DNA of 64,000 bases, taken from the NCBI GenBank assembly GCA_013001595.1, contig JABDMH010000093.1, forward strand, positions 124,001-188,000, given 5' to 3'. Every line of letters begins with the position of its first letter. Position 1 is the stretch's first letter. This DNA is from Saprospiraceae bacterium. GTDB taxonomy: Bacteria; Bacteroidota; Bacteroidia; Chitinophagales; Saprospiraceae. A program made the position numbers and the translations under genes. Positions 18,601 to 27,601 of the stretch are shown here, in pieces. Below the pieces are notes generated by a model. The model made no database searches and was not told the DNA's origin. It saw only the letters and a program-made list of their open reading frames with translations.

Positions 18601-19121
18601 AGCAGCCCTAAAAGAAGCAATAGCGGTGGCAAGGCGTAGGGTAAATACCTCTTGTTCTTACGCAGATCAATGGCTGATTGAAACGGCACGGGTTGGATCT
18701 CTCGAGTTTTCTGATCGATAGATGCACTGATCAATGACTTCGAACTCGAAGAGTTCAACTGCCCTTTAAGCTGAAGAATATTAATCAGCTTGTCACGCAC
18801 ACCACCAAAGTGATCACCGATGATGCCTGCTGCCTGCTCATGGGAAATTAATTTTCCCAATCTGAAATAGTGAAATAGTGGCAGACCGATCCATCCAATG
18901 AGAGCTGCAGCTGATATGCTTAAAAAGCTGAAAAACAAGATCTTTCGTACACCTGTCCCGAAGTAGAAAAAGTGTTCTACGAAGGCAAATAGTAAGAAGC
19001 ATAGAACGATCAATCCTACACTGTAGAGCAAGCCTCGAATCATCTGATTCAGATAGTACTTTCGGATGAATTGATCCAGCTTCTGAATCAACAGATCATA
19101 ACTTGACATATCTCGGGACAT
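15606..19121 (-). CDS. DUF4175-like giant membrane-anchored coiled-coil protein
   Basis: About 1171 residues. The N-terminal 70 residues hold two transmembrane helices, and a third lies near 155-175 (LPPLLLLLGLLVGAPSL). A beta-rich periplasmic part follows to about residue 500, then a very long E/K/Q-rich coiled coil to the end, with acidic low-complexity tracts around 690-770. The architecture matches DUF4175-type proteins found across Bacteroidota, whose function is not established. I place the start at the ATG 19119-19121; the TTG two codons upstream is also open, and a second ATG follows four codons later. The coiled coil could span the periplasm or scaffold an envelope complex (inference). 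It is followed after one base by the RsbW-like gene. Confidence 0.75.
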   Translation of the reverse strand: MSRDMSSYDLLIQKLDQFIRKYYLNQMIRGLLYSVGLIVLCFLLFAFVEHFFYFGTGVRKILFFSFLSISAAALIGWIGLPLFHYFRLGKLISHEQAAGIIGDHFGGVRDKLINILQLKGQLNSSSSKSLISASIDQKTREIQPVPFQSAIDLRKNKRYLPYALPPLLLLLGLLVGAPSLIKDPASRIIRNNLDFEKAAPFHFLVNNASLEVPQYEDYTLHVEVEGDYLPEQAFIEVNGFQYRLKQESLAKYSYTFNNVQKDQSFRFLAEGVKSSDHGLKVLLKPNILNFITELDYPAYLGRKDEEVANVGDLVIPAGTKVDWIIESVNTDDLWFGLNDKALESAERIGEDTYTFNSRFYGNSSYKLVIGNEALPKGDSISYVISVIPDLYPSVSLKQFVDSTDQKMMYLVGEASDDHGLSRITFNYTVVNGGKKVQEPTALELDKPTSKNVGFDHIFNIDDLNLKPGDNVHYFFEVWDNDGVSGAKSSRSSLLKFSQPSVEEFQEKEDANEEDIKQTLDKAAKESEKIKKDLKSLREKMLQEKSVDWQLKKELEDLLDRQKSLENELDKAKNKFDENIKNQQEYTEVDEETREKQEKLRELFDELADEETKELMEKIQQLMEELKKDDALKMMESMEFNEEELAMELERLKELFKQLEMERDLKQEIDKLKELSKEQEELAEQTAKKEETEEKQQPEAEEKSGAEDQKQEGLDKEDKNEQQEAEENEGEEKDTEEEKEDTDDKQSDLEQEESAEEKQEDLNKAFEEIRKELEELSKKNEELQSPKGLEDPGEKMDDIKQDMEKSLEQLQKNENQNASKSQKNAAQKMKEAAQQMEQQMQDGEMEQMQEDMKAMRQLLENLIGLSFEQEETISEFNKTHTSTPLYKSLVQNQHKLKDDFHLIEDSLQALSQRVYQIESFVLEKVADINKHMDRSLKLLEDRKKAQASDDQQRTMKNVNDLALMFSETMNQMQQQMAGMMAGKQMCTNPSGSSPKDGKGNVPLDKIGKGQKELNGEMKKMKEGMKKSGQEGSSKEFAQMAAKQAALRKALRELQKEKQAQGQGSKELEEILEQMDKIETDLVNKRLTNEMLKRQQDILTRLLESERAEREREYEEKRESKTAEEQERTFPPSVEEYIKEREAQIEPFKTVSPALKPYYKQLVEEYYKSLKGN

Positions 19122-19319
19122 AAGCAATTATCCTTTTCTTGTGCACAAAAACTATACCTTAAACCAAGTAGAACACATGATTGAAAGTCTGAAACCTTCC
19201 AAACACCATAGACCAACTTCTCACATCCCAGTTGGAATGCTTAATCAAACAGCTGTACAAGTTAAGTCCTTTAGGGTTTGCTGTCAAGCCCAATCATGAC
19301 AGTACTGATCTTTCACAAC

Positions 19320-21932
19320 TCAGGAACTCAAGAAGGAGTTGTAGATAGATCTAACCTGATCATTCGATTCGCTAGAAATAATATTATCTATCATTGCCTT
19401 AAGGGTAGCGACCTGGTCTGTGCTTAAATCTCCTTTTTTGGCTTCACCTTGCTTCATAAAGTTAATGATGGTTCTAGTCGCCGCAATTCTACTGTACGGA
19501 GAAGCTGTAAAGCCTTTAGCGACCGTATTACATTTTTGTAGCCAATACATGAGACTGTCTGGAGAACTATTTTCTAGAAGGGATTCCATATTTCGGTAAA
19601 AATCTATAGCAGGAAGACCTTTTACTGAAAACAGATGCTTATCAAAGTAGGCCAGGTGACTGGTATCCTTGCTTTCTGCATAAATGGTAGATAGTGCGGC
19701 TACGATATCGGATTGCTGTTCGTGCTCAAGCAGTTTGATTTTCACTTTAGCTAAGTCAGGATTAAGTTCTTGGAGCGCAAGGATGGAGGTTGCTACTACC
19801 GGATAGGCATCTTCTTCATTGATGCCTTTTGCAATAACCGGACTATGTGCTCTATCGTCTAGTTCAGCCAAAGTATATATGGCATCGACCCTAACCATAC
19901 TATGTAGATCAGCTTCAGCTATTTGTTTTAACTTATCCACTAGTTCAGCATGTTTTTTCCAGTTGATACCAGCAATGGCAATCCGGCGGATGGACCAGAA
20001 AGGGTCATCTAGTGCCGAAACGAACAGGTCGTGGATTTCGGCACTTTTTGACTTTGCTAATGCCGTAAGGGCTTGTGAACGGAGCGGTAGTGTATTGCTA
20101 TTCTTAGCTATGAGTTGGTTTTCTTCCAATGAAAAATCGTCTTGGATCACAGCCAATTGTGTACGCTTGGGATCAAGAACAGTCAATAAAGGCTCTTCTT
20201 CTAAAGGAACTACTACAACTTGTTCTCGAGCACTAATCTCAACTGGCACATTAATTTTTGATCCATTGCTCAAATAGATATCTGCTTCAGTGGGAAGAAT
20301 GAAGATGGCAGGAACTTCTGTAGGATCTTGAATTTGATTGATGGTTAGTGTGAGTGATTTGGTCACTTCATCCCATTCTGTTTTGTATTCTATCTCTGGA
20401 TGACCAGCTGATAAGTACCATTGGTTGAAAAACCAATTTAGGTCTAAACCAGTGGTTTCTTCAAAGGCTAGTCGAAGGTTATGCACTTCAACCGCCTGAT
20501 ATGCATTCTGTTCCAAATATTCATTAAGTGCTGCAAAAAATGCTTGGTCACCCACCAGGTCGCGCAGCATATGCAATACCAGCCCACCTTTGTTGTAGCT
20601 GTGTTGGTCAAACATATCTTCCTTGCTTTGATAGCTAAAATCCACCAAAGGATGAACCTCTTGGGAGGCCTGCATCAGATAACCTTGCAGTTCTTCCATC
20701 CGATGACTTTCTGCACGATTTAAACCATCTTTGTGCTCCATCCAGAGATACTCACCATAGTTGGCAAACCCTTCATTGAGCACCAGATTTGACCAACTCT
20801 CACAAGTCACATAGTCACCAAACCAGTGATGAAACAATTCGTGTGCAACTATGTAATCGTTGTCACTATCTATTAGCTCCCGCCTATGTTTCTGTACAAA
20901 TTCACCAAAGATGACACTCGTGGTATTTTCCATTGCTCCAGATACATAATCTCTGACAACCACTTGGGCATACTTTGGCCAGGGATAGGTCACTCCAGTG
21001 ATTTTGGAAAAAAAAGATAACATCTCGGGAGTATGCTCAAAGATGTATTTGGCGTCAGCTTCAAAAGGCTCTTCCACCAGGTATGACAAAGGTATTTCAT
21101 TCCACTGTTCTTCAACAACAGCGTACTTACCTATGGCCAGCATAAACAGGTATGGCGCATGTGGCTGGTCCAGCACCCAATGGTCAGTTCTGGTACCATT
21201 TTCATTTTGGATGCTGCTTCTTAATAAGCCATTCGAAAGGGTCTGGAAGGAATCATCAACGGTCAAGGAGACTTCCTGAGTACAGCGCTCATTGGGCTTG
21301 TCGACTGTTGGAAACCATCTGGAGTTGAATTCGGTCTCACCCTGTGTCCAAATTTGCTGAGGTTTTTCGGGATCTAAACCATCTGAGTTGATAAAAAAGA
21401 GTCCTTTGTCAGAGGTAATCGCTGCACTCCCTTCAGCACCGGTAGAAGGGTAAGCGATATATTGGATTTGAATGTCAATATTTTCTCCCATCTCATATGA
21501 TCGATCCAAACTAATGGTCAATTTTTCCTGATCATACTCATGGGCAAGCGGACTACCATTACCAAGCGATATTTCCCTGATCTCAAAACCCTTAGCATCC
21601 AAAGAGACTTGTTCGATCGGATAAAAGTATGGTGCTAAAGTAAGGGTAGCTTCTCCAATAACCGCTTCCTTTTGCCAATCGAATTGTAAATCTAAGCTGG
21701 TATGTATGAGGTCTACTTCCCTTGTTGTAGTTGCTCTATAAACAGGTAGTTCAGATGGTATGGCTTCGGCCAAGTCATCCTCGGGCTTGACAACCATGGT
21801 GTCTAGGTTGCGCACCTCCTGCTCATCATCGGGCATGGGAAGGGGAATGGGATCAGTACCGGCCAATTGCATGCTTGAGCTGCAACTACCAATGATTAAC
21901 GCAATCGAGACGAGAAAAATAAACCTAGACAA
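19320..21932 (-). CDS. M1-family zinc aminopeptidase, lipoprotein
   Basis: An 870-residue gluzincin. It has a lipoprotein signal with lipobox IGSC (Cys17), the exopeptidase motif GAMEN (332-336), HELFHHW zinc motif (His364, Glu365, His368) and the third ligand Glu387 in NEGFANYGEY. The C-terminal 280 residues look like HEAT/ARM helical repeats (SIRRIAIAG, VRVDAIYTLAEL). It should trim N-terminal residues from peptides at the cell envelope. The frame has no ATG near its start: a stop lies upstream and TTG at 21930-21932 is the only start that keeps the signal peptide. It is separated from dapD by 300 bases with a hairpin. Confidence 0.9.
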   Translation of the reverse strand: MSRFIFLVSIALIIGSCSSSMQLAGTDPIPLPMPDDEQEVRNLDTMVVKPEDDLAEAIPSELPVYRATTTREVDLIHTSLDLQFDWQKEAVIGEATLTLAPYFYPIEQVSLDAKGFEIREISLGNGSPLAHEYDQEKLTISLDRSYEMGENIDIQIQYIAYPSTGAEGSAAITSDKGLFFINSDGLDPEKPQQIWTQGETEFNSRWFPTVDKPNERCTQEVSLTVDDSFQTLSNGLLRSSIQNENGTRTDHWVLDQPHAPYLFMLAIGKYAVVEEQWNEIPLSYLVEEPFEADAKYIFEHTPEMLSFFSKITGVTYPWPKYAQVVVRDYVSGAMENTTSVIFGEFVQKHRRELIDSDNDYIVAHELFHHWFGDYVTCESWSNLVLNEGFANYGEYLWMEHKDGLNRAESHRMEELQGYLMQASQEVHPLVDFSYQSKEDMFDQHSYNKGGLVLHMLRDLVGDQAFFAALNEYLEQNAYQAVEVHNLRLAFEETTGLDLNWFFNQWYLSAGHPEIEYKTEWDEVTKSLTLTINQIQDPTEVPAIFILPTEADIYLSNGSKINVPVEISAREQVVVVPLEEEPLLTVLDPKRTQLAVIQDDFSLEENQLIAKNSNTLPLRSQALTALAKSKSAEIHDLFVSALDDPFWSIRRIAIAGINWKKHAELVDKLKQIAEADLHSMVRVDAIYTLAELDDRAHSPVIAKGINEEDAYPVVATSILALQELNPDLAKVKIKLLEHEQQSDIVAALSTIYAESKDTSHLAYFDKHLFSVKGLPAIDFYRNMESLLENSSPDSLMYWLQKCNTVAKGFTASPYSRIAATRTIINFMKQGEAKKGDLSTDQVATLKAMIDNIISSESNDQVRSIYNSFLSS

Positions 21933-22232
21933 AATCAGTAATTTTAGTATGAGAAAATGCAGTTATGCCCAGGGGGCACCTCGTAGACTGTCTACAGAAA
22001 TGATTGTTATTCCTATTTTTTTCTATGAACTCCTTGGTTACCAGCTAAATCGCCATTGACTAACCATGGGTTTCATCGTACCTCGAATCCCACGCTCAAT
22101 GAGTCGTGAGTATCGTATTCGCAAAAAAAACCGAATTGTTCAATATATTCCAATATTTCAGACTACTAGCTGACCATGGCCGAAGCCACAGCTAGTAAAA
22201 CAAAAGTCTTAACTCAAAGTTGCATGGAATTA
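21933..22232. other. Intergenic region between dapD and the M1 peptidase gene
   Basis: These 300 bases contain the hairpin at 22164-22197 and otherwise nothing I can name. The M1 peptidase promoter should lie here. Confidence 0.5.
22164..22197 (-). terminator. Strong hairpin after dapD
   Basis: TACTAGCTG (22164-22172) pairs perfectly with CAGCTAGTA (22189-22197). Inside it, TGGC and GCCA extend the stem around a CGAA loop, leaving a 4-base bulge on one arm. It lies 36 bases after the dapD stop in the direction of transcription, so it is a candidate terminator or mRNA 3'-end stabiliser. There is no T-run. Confidence 0.45.
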
Positions 22233-23054
22233 TTACACAGCAAGATCGTATTCCCGCAATGCATCATTGAGCGATACCTTCTTGTCAGTACTGTCTTTTC
22301 GCTGGCCGATGATCAAGGCGCAAGATACCTGATATTCTCCCGCTGGAAAAGACTTGGTATATGATCCTGGAATGACAACACTTCTAGGAGGTACATATCC
22401 CCGAAGGGTCGTGGCTTCTTCTCCAGTGACATCAATTATTCTAGTGGATTTTGTCAATACGACATTAGCGCCCAGCACAGCTTCCGATCCAATTCTGACT
22501 CCTTCTACGACAATGCATCTCGAACCTATAAAGCAATTATCTTCTATAATGGTCGGAGATGCTTGCAACGGTTCAAGTACACCTCCAATGCCCACACCAC
22601 CACTGAGATGAACATTCTTGCCGATCTGAGCACAAGAACCCACTGTTGCCCAGGTATCGACCATCGTTCCGCTGCCGACGTAGGCCCCGATATTTACATA
22701 GCTTGGCATCATGATCACGCCTTTTTCCAAAAAAGCCCCGTGTCGTGCGATCGCATGAGGCACCACCCTGACCCCTAGGTCCTTGTAGCCGCTTTTCAGG
22801 GGAATCTTATCGTGAAACTCAAAAGGTGCAACCTCTATGGTTTCCATTTTTTGAATGGGAAAGTACAATACAACAGCCTTTTTCACCCACTGATTCACCT
22901 GCCACTCACCATCTGAGGTAGGTTCTGCTACACGCAGTTCACCCTTGTCAAGCAACTCCACAACAGACCTGATTGCATCTTGGTATTTTTCCTCCTTCAG
23001 TAGGGATCTATCTTCCCAAACTGATTGTATCTGCTCCTTCAAAGTACTCATCAT
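22233..23054 (-). CDS. dapD: Tetrahydrodipicolinate N-succinyltransferase
   Basis: A 273-residue left-handed beta-helix acyltransferase of the succinylase branch of diaminopimelate/lysine biosynthesis. The hexapeptide repeats are evident (GAYVGSGTMVDTWATVGSCA, HLSGGVGIGGVLEP, EDNCFIGSRCIVVEGV). The length and the C-terminal PPRSVVIPGS block are typical of DapD. It transfers succinyl from succinyl-CoA to tetrahydrodipicolinate in the cytoplasm. No other dap gene is nearby. The PAP2-like gene ends 35 bases upstream on the same strand. Confidence 0.96.
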   Translation of the reverse strand: MMSTLKEQIQSVWEDRSLLKEEKYQDAIRSVVELLDKGELRVAEPTSDGEWQVNQWVKKAVVLYFPIQKMETIEVAPFEFHDKIPLKSGYKDLGVRVVPHAIARHGAFLEKGVIMMPSYVNIGAYVGSGTMVDTWATVGSCAQIGKNVHLSGGVGIGGVLEPLQASPTIIEDNCFIGSRCIVVEGVRIGSEAVLGANVVLTKSTRIIDVTGEEATTLRGYVPPRSVVIPGSYTKSFPAGEYQVSCALIIGQRKDSTDKKVSLNDALREYDLAV

Positions 23055-23089
23055 AGCATTAGAATAACCTGTATAAAAATTGGATGCAA

Positions 23090-23734
23090 TTATACTAAAA
23101 ATCTCATTGCAAGAAGCTGCGAAGCAAAGCCTACAAGGGCTCCACCGTAGATGTCCTTCTTGATATGTGCTCCAAGTGCGAGTCGTGAACTACCTACCAA
23201 GCCGCACAACAGCACAACAGATAGAATCACGATAAAGAAATGAATCACGTATGGTCCCACGGATATGGAATCATAATCGTAATATGTATAGAGCAAAAAG
23301 CACGCACCAAGGAGACCTCCCATTCCCACCGCGTGCAGACTTATTTTGGAAAAAATATTAAGAACAAAGGAGAACGAGAGTGCTATTAGTGATCCCAATA
23401 CAATGACACTAAACACAGGAGGGATTTCCGGATTATCAATCATATTCATCAGAAACCAAGTGTAGAAAATGACGGCCGCGATGAGTGGTCCAATACGATC
23501 CTCTTTCTTGTCTAAGTAGACAGAATCGATTAGCCCGGTCAGTACCATAAATATGGTGGTGATGAGCGGAAGGAAGAATGTGTAAAGCAGGGTAATGACA
23601 ATAAGTGGCATTTTTTCCCATGGAGAAGATACACCAAAACCAAAAGGATCAGCTGCGAGCAGAATCAACAAGCTGTAGGAAAGAATAAGTAGTGGATGGA
23701 AGAGGTATGCCAGTATGTGTGCACCGAGACGCAT
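23090..23734 (-). CDS. PAP2-superfamily-like membrane protein
   Basis: A 214-residue protein with about six transmembrane helices. The third PAP2 phosphatase motif SR-x5-H-x3-D is perfectly present (Ser183, Arg184, His190, Asp194). A first-motif-like K-K-E-D-R occurs at 76-80. The second motif (PSGH) is reduced to LHAVGMGG around residue 134, keeping a His but not the Ser-Gly. It may be a lipid phosphate phosphatase (undecaprenyl-PP or phosphatidate type) with altered chemistry. I start it at the ATG 23732-23734 rather than a TTG four codons upstream. It lies between the PD40-OmpA gene (21-base gap) and dapD on the same strand. Confidence 0.65.
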   Translation of the reverse strand: MRLGAHILAYLFHPLLILSYSLLILLAADPFGFGVSSPWEKMPLIVITLLYTFFLPLITTIFMVLTGLIDSVYLDKKEDRIGPLIAAVIFYTWFLMNMIDNPEIPPVFSVIVLGSLIALSFSFVLNIFSKISLHAVGMGGLLGACFLLYTYYDYDSISVGPYVIHFFIVILSVVLLCGLVGSSRLALGAHIKKDIYGGALVGFASQLLAMRFLV

Positions 23735-23755
23735 AAGTGCACGCAAAGTAACAAA

Positions 23756-25426
23756 TCAAACCTTTGTTATTATTACATCCACTCTTCGATTCATCGAACG
23801 CAACTCTTCGGAGCTATTGTCATTGAGTGGTTTCCTTGGTCCAAACGCTTTGGTCTTGATGCGATAGGCCTGTATACCTGAGGTGACCAGGTATTTCTTT
23901 ATTGCTGAGGCACGTTTATCTGAAAGCATAAAAAGAGCAAATTCATCGCCGACATTATCTGTATGGCCTTCAATTTTGATCTGTAAGGAAGGATGTTGTT
24001 TCATGATGCTGAAGAGCCTGTCAAGTTCTGCAAAGGAACCCGATAGGATTTTATCCTTGCCTCTAAGGAAGTAAATTGGAGCTAGAGATATTTTGGCATC
24101 AGGGACCAATGGATCAGCCGGAACAAGTATGACTGGATTCTTTTCTTTCAGTAAAAGTGCAGCTACATCTATTCGAATTTCCCGGGTGATATAGCCTTTT
24201 GCTTTCGCTTTAAAGCGAACGATCTTCTGTGGATCATCAATGGGCAGCTGTATGCCTCTGGTGTCTACGGCTTTTGTATCATGGAAGCCATCTTCGCCAG
24301 CGTATCCGTATTGAAGAGAACCAATAATGGGATTCCCGGTTTTACCATCAACGATTAGGCATTTTACCTGAGGAGCTTCGGCTGTCTTCACGATCGGAAT
24401 GGCGACAGGCTGGGATTCAGGTTTTTCAAAATTCACCCTAAATATATCACTCGATCCATCTCTTGTACTGGTAAAATAGAGATACCCGCTCTTCTGATTA
24501 AGGAAGGGTTGTGCTTCGTCACTCCCGGAGTTGATGGGGGTAGGTAGTGCTCTGGGGGTTGACCATTCTGTCCAAGAATCATCCAGTCTTTCGCTGACAT
24601 ACACATCCTGATCCGTACCAGCTTGAGATTTCGACGAAAAGAAGATGAATCGTTTATCATCTGAAAGAAACGGGGTGATTTCGTTATCAATAGAGTTAAT
24701 GACGTCTCCCATATGCAAGGGTGCACTCCAAAGAGTAGTGTGGACCCTAAAACTCACATAGAGGTCATTTTCGCCAAGCGAATTATGACGTTGCATAGAC
24801 AGCACCATAACCTCGTTGTCCTTGCTCAAGGTAAGGTTCACCCCAGCTTCAAGGTTATAGTAGTCGTAGATAAAGAGTGGTTCTGGAAATCGCCAACTGT
24901 GCCAATCGGACATTTTTGCAAAAGAGAATCCTTTTTGCATGCCACCATCCTTATAGAATTGGTTTACGATGATGATCATGTTTGGGTCAGTCGTTACAGC
25001 GCAAACACTGTTGGGTAGTGCACTATTCAGTGGATAAGAAGGGTGGATGATTTGATCAAAATTACCGTGTTCAGAAGTAGCAATCCAGATATCTTGATTG
25101 AATGCAGATGAAATGGGGTCGGTATTATTGCCATCGCCAAGTTGTGCATACACATCTTTTAGCCGCTCGATGTATGAATTGAAGCCTAAGGTTTTAGAAT
25201 AGTCTTCTTGATCTACTTTGAGGGTTTTGTCGAAGGAAGGATGACCGACTCTGGTAAAGTAGATTGTCTTGCCATCAAGGCTCACTACAGGGTTGATTTC
25301 GTCGTATTTCGTATTGATCTGGCCACTCAATTTTTCAAGGGTGTACATCGGGTTTGGACCCGGACAAAGAAGAGACAGCACAGCAATAAGAACAGGGATA
25401 TATATCATGTGGATAACCTTAGCCAT
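23756..25426 (-). CDS. OmpA-family protein with PD40 (WD40-like) propeller repeats
   Basis: A 556-residue exported protein. The N-terminal signal peptide ends near residue 22. Several PD40 beta-propeller blades follow (NPVVSLDGKTIYFTRVG, PFLSDDKRFIFFSSKSQAGT, GYLYFTSTRDGSSDIF), then a carboxypeptidase-regulatory-like beta domain. The C-terminus is an OmpA peptidoglycan-binding domain with IEGHTDNVGDEFALFMLSDK and MNRRVDVII. The architecture is common in Bacteroidota. Proteins of this type tether the outer membrane to peptidoglycan, and PorE-like members belong to the T9SS, though that role is not demonstrated here. Confidence 0.85.
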   Translation of the reverse strand: MAKVIHMIYIPVLIAVLSLLCPGPNPMYTLEKLSGQINTKYDEINPVVSLDGKTIYFTRVGHPSFDKTLKVDQEDYSKTLGFNSYIERLKDVYAQLGDGNNTDPISSAFNQDIWIATSEHGNFDQIIHPSYPLNSALPNSVCAVTTDPNMIIIVNQFYKDGGMQKGFSFAKMSDWHSWRFPEPLFIYDYYNLEAGVNLTLSKDNEVMVLSMQRHNSLGENDLYVSFRVHTTLWSAPLHMGDVINSIDNEITPFLSDDKRFIFFSSKSQAGTDQDVYVSERLDDSWTEWSTPRALPTPINSGSDEAQPFLNQKSGYLYFTSTRDGSSDIFRVNFEKPESQPVAIPIVKTAEAPQVKCLIVDGKTGNPIIGSLQYGYAGEDGFHDTKAVDTRGIQLPIDDPQKIVRFKAKAKGYITREIRIDVAALLLKEKNPVILVPADPLVPDAKISLAPIYFLRGKDKILSGSFAELDRLFSIMKQHPSLQIKIEGHTDNVGDEFALFMLSDKRASAIKKYLVTSGIQAYRIKTKAFGPRKPLNDNSSEELRSMNRRVDVIITKV

Positions 25427-25696
25427 GGTAAAAATACTAAATACATAAATATGCTACAATCAATCTCTTATAAATATTTGAACACTTCGGAAAAGCGGCA
25501 TTCCTAATTTTGTCAACCCCGATGTCGATCTTAGGTGCTGAATCAGTCAGCTACTTGACCAAATACTCAGGTATAATGGGAATCATTATCTGGTTTAGGG
25601 GGTTAATGCCAACACTTAGGTACTCATTTTGAATAGGTAAGAAGATAACGGTTTCATAAGATGCGATATTACTCTAAGTAGCGTTATAGCATTGTG

Positions 25697-26305
25697 ATGA
25701 GTAAGGCATTATTGACAGTCTTGGTGATTTTTTCCATTGTAACGTATGCAATGGCTCAACCAGGTGCCCAGATCACCCATCGTATAAAGATAGATGGTCA
25801 GGTTGTCACTGCCATTATTACCGATGATGATACCTTGTATGTCGCCGAGCTGGACGATGTTAGTATAACCAGTAAGCGAAAATTTGCATCACGAGAAGAG
25901 GAAGCCCTATATCGACGCTATCGACGCTATGCGACCAAGGTATATCCCTATGCCGTTAAAGCTATCAGGGTATTCAGAGATGTCGAGGAAGTGACTAAGG
26001 AAATGAGTAAACGCAAGCAAAGACGCCATCTCCGAAAATTGCAAAAAGAGCTTAAAAAGGAATTCGAAGATCCTCTCAAGAGCTTGAGTAAGACTCAAGG
26101 ACGAATACTGGTGCATATGATCGAACGTGAACTAGAGACCCCATTACACTTCCTCATCAAAGAACTTAAAGGTGGACTAACCGCCACATATTGGAGCACG
26201 GCAGGGTCATTTTTTGGATACCACCTAAAACGAGGTTATATTCAAGGTGAAGATCCCATTATGGACATTGTGCTGGCAGATTTCGATGTCACTCACCCCA
26301 AATAA
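25697..26305 (+). CDS. DUF4294 family protein
   Basis: A 202-residue secreted protein with signal peptide ending at about AMAQPGA. It has a short beta-rich start (DDDTLYVAELDDVSI), then a strongly basic helical segment (RRYRRYATKVYPYAVKA, SKRKQRRHLRKLQKELKKEF). The conserved C-terminal block is TATYWSTAGSFFGYHLKRGY. This corresponds to the Bacteroidota-specific DUF4294 family, whose function is unknown. The start is the ATG at 25697; a GTG one codon earlier is also open. It is monocistronic as far as can be seen. Confidence 0.8.
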   Translation: MSKALLTVLVIFSIVTYAMAQPGAQITHRIKIDGQVVTAIITDDDTLYVAELDDVSITSKRKFASREEEALYRRYRRYATKVYPYAVKAIRVFRDVEEVTKEMSKRKQRRHLRKLQKELKKEFEDPLKSLSKTQGRILVHMIERELETPLHFLIKELKGGLTATYWSTAGSFFGYHLKRGYIQGEDPIMDIVLADFDVTHPK

Positions 26306-26499
26306 ATACTTACTTTGAGAGTGCTAATTGTAATGGCATGCAAACATCCTTCTCTGTTCCAATTGTGAGCGTATTCCGCCAAGATTCCCATATCAAAATG
26401 GGCTCTTTTGGCGACTGTTCCTTTTTTCCCAATCTGCTGATAATCAGGCATTGCTCAATCTCGAAAAGCGTAAATCAAGCAAAATAGATTCATCAGAAG

Positions 26500-27591
26500 A
26501 TGGCACCGACAGACGTTCGCTCACTCGTTATTCCTAAGTCTTCTATGTCCAGTGGTCAGGTATCATGGCGCAGTCCTTCTAATATTGCCTTGGTCAAGTA
26601 TTGGGGTAAATTTGGTAATCAATATCCTCGCAATCCCAGTGTAAGTTTCACATTGTCAGCAGCATATACTGAAACCACAATACAATACAAACCCAGAGAA
26701 GATTACAAAAAGAAATTATCGATTTCCTTTCAATTTGATGGCCGAAGTATGCCCACCTTTGAACAGCGGATAGAGCAATATCTGATCGGACTAATTTCCC
26801 AATTCAATTTTCTGGAGCAATTCGATCTTGATATTCAAACAAGAAATTCCTTTCCTCACTCATCGGGAATTGCATCCTCCGCTTCTGGTATGAGTGCTTT
26901 GGCACTCTGTCTTTGCAGTATTGAAGATCACTTCTTCCAGACCCTTCAGGAAGACCAGGCTTTTCGTACGAAAGCTTCGATGACTGCACGATTAGGTTCT
27001 GGTAGTGCATGTAGATCCATCTATGCCCATGCTGCTCTTTGGGGAGAGACTGGTGCTGTGGACGGAGCCTCTAATGAATATGCCGTTTCGCTTGAATCAA
27101 TGCTTCATCCTTCTTTTGTGGCTTATCAAGATGCCATCCTTCTAGTTAGCAGGGAAGAAAAAAGTGTAAGCAGTTCTGCTGGTCACGGTCTAATGGACCA
27201 TCATCCTTTTGCTTCAGTAAGATACGAACAAGCCAATCGAAACCTTCAATCGGCATTGGAGTGCTTGCAGCATGGAGATTTAGAGAGGTTTGTGTTATTG
27301 TGCGAACAAGAGGCGATGCAACTACATGCACTCATGATGTCTTCGAGCCCTTACTATCTGTTGATTAAGCCTAATACATTGGCAATCATTCAAGCGGTGC
27401 AGTCATACAGAAACGAAACGGGCATTCCCATATGTTTTACCTTAGATGCAGGGCCGAATGTCCACCTCCTTTACCCCAAGGAGAATAAAGATGCGGTGGA
27501 AAACTTTATTAACGATAAGCTCGTTAATTATTGTCATCAGGGAGCATGGATCAAAGATGAAATGGGCCTTGGGCCTTTACAAAGTCTTTAA
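26500..27591 (+). CDS. mvaD: Diphosphomevalonate decarboxylase
   Basis: A 363-residue GHMP-superfamily enzyme that makes isopentenyl diphosphate from mevalonate 5-diphosphate with ATP. The opening SPSNIALVKYWGKFGNQYPR and the phosphate-binding loop HSSGIASSASGMSALALC (about 119-136) are diagnostic, as are RLGSGSACRSIYAHAALWG and the late DAGPNVHLLYP. It shows this organism uses the mevalonate route to isoprenoids, as many Bacteroidota do. The exact start is uncertain: a later ATG at residue 16 would remove a non-conserved extension. The rhodanese gene begins 10 bases downstream. Confidence 0.94.
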   Translation: MAPTDVRSLVIPKSSMSSGQVSWRSPSNIALVKYWGKFGNQYPRNPSVSFTLSAAYTETTIQYKPREDYKKKLSISFQFDGRSMPTFEQRIEQYLIGLISQFNFLEQFDLDIQTRNSFPHSSGIASSASGMSALALCLCSIEDHFFQTLQEDQAFRTKASMTARLGSGSACRSIYAHAALWGETGAVDGASNEYAVSLESMLHPSFVAYQDAILLVSREEKSVSSSAGHGLMDHHPFASVRYEQANRNLQSALECLQHGDLERFVLLCEQEAMQLHALMMSSSPYYLLIKPNTLAIIQAVQSYRNETGIPICFTLDAGPNVHLLYPKENKDAVENFINDKLVNYCHQGAWIKDEMGLGPLQSL

Positions 27592-27601
27592 AAATCGAGA
27601 T

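Noticed and set aside
25408-25416. Exact DnaA-box-like nonamer TGTGGATAA (another at 39423-39431)
   Set aside because: Two isolated matches in 64 kb are near chance expectation. There is no cluster, AT-rich unwinding region or dnaA, so no origin is called.
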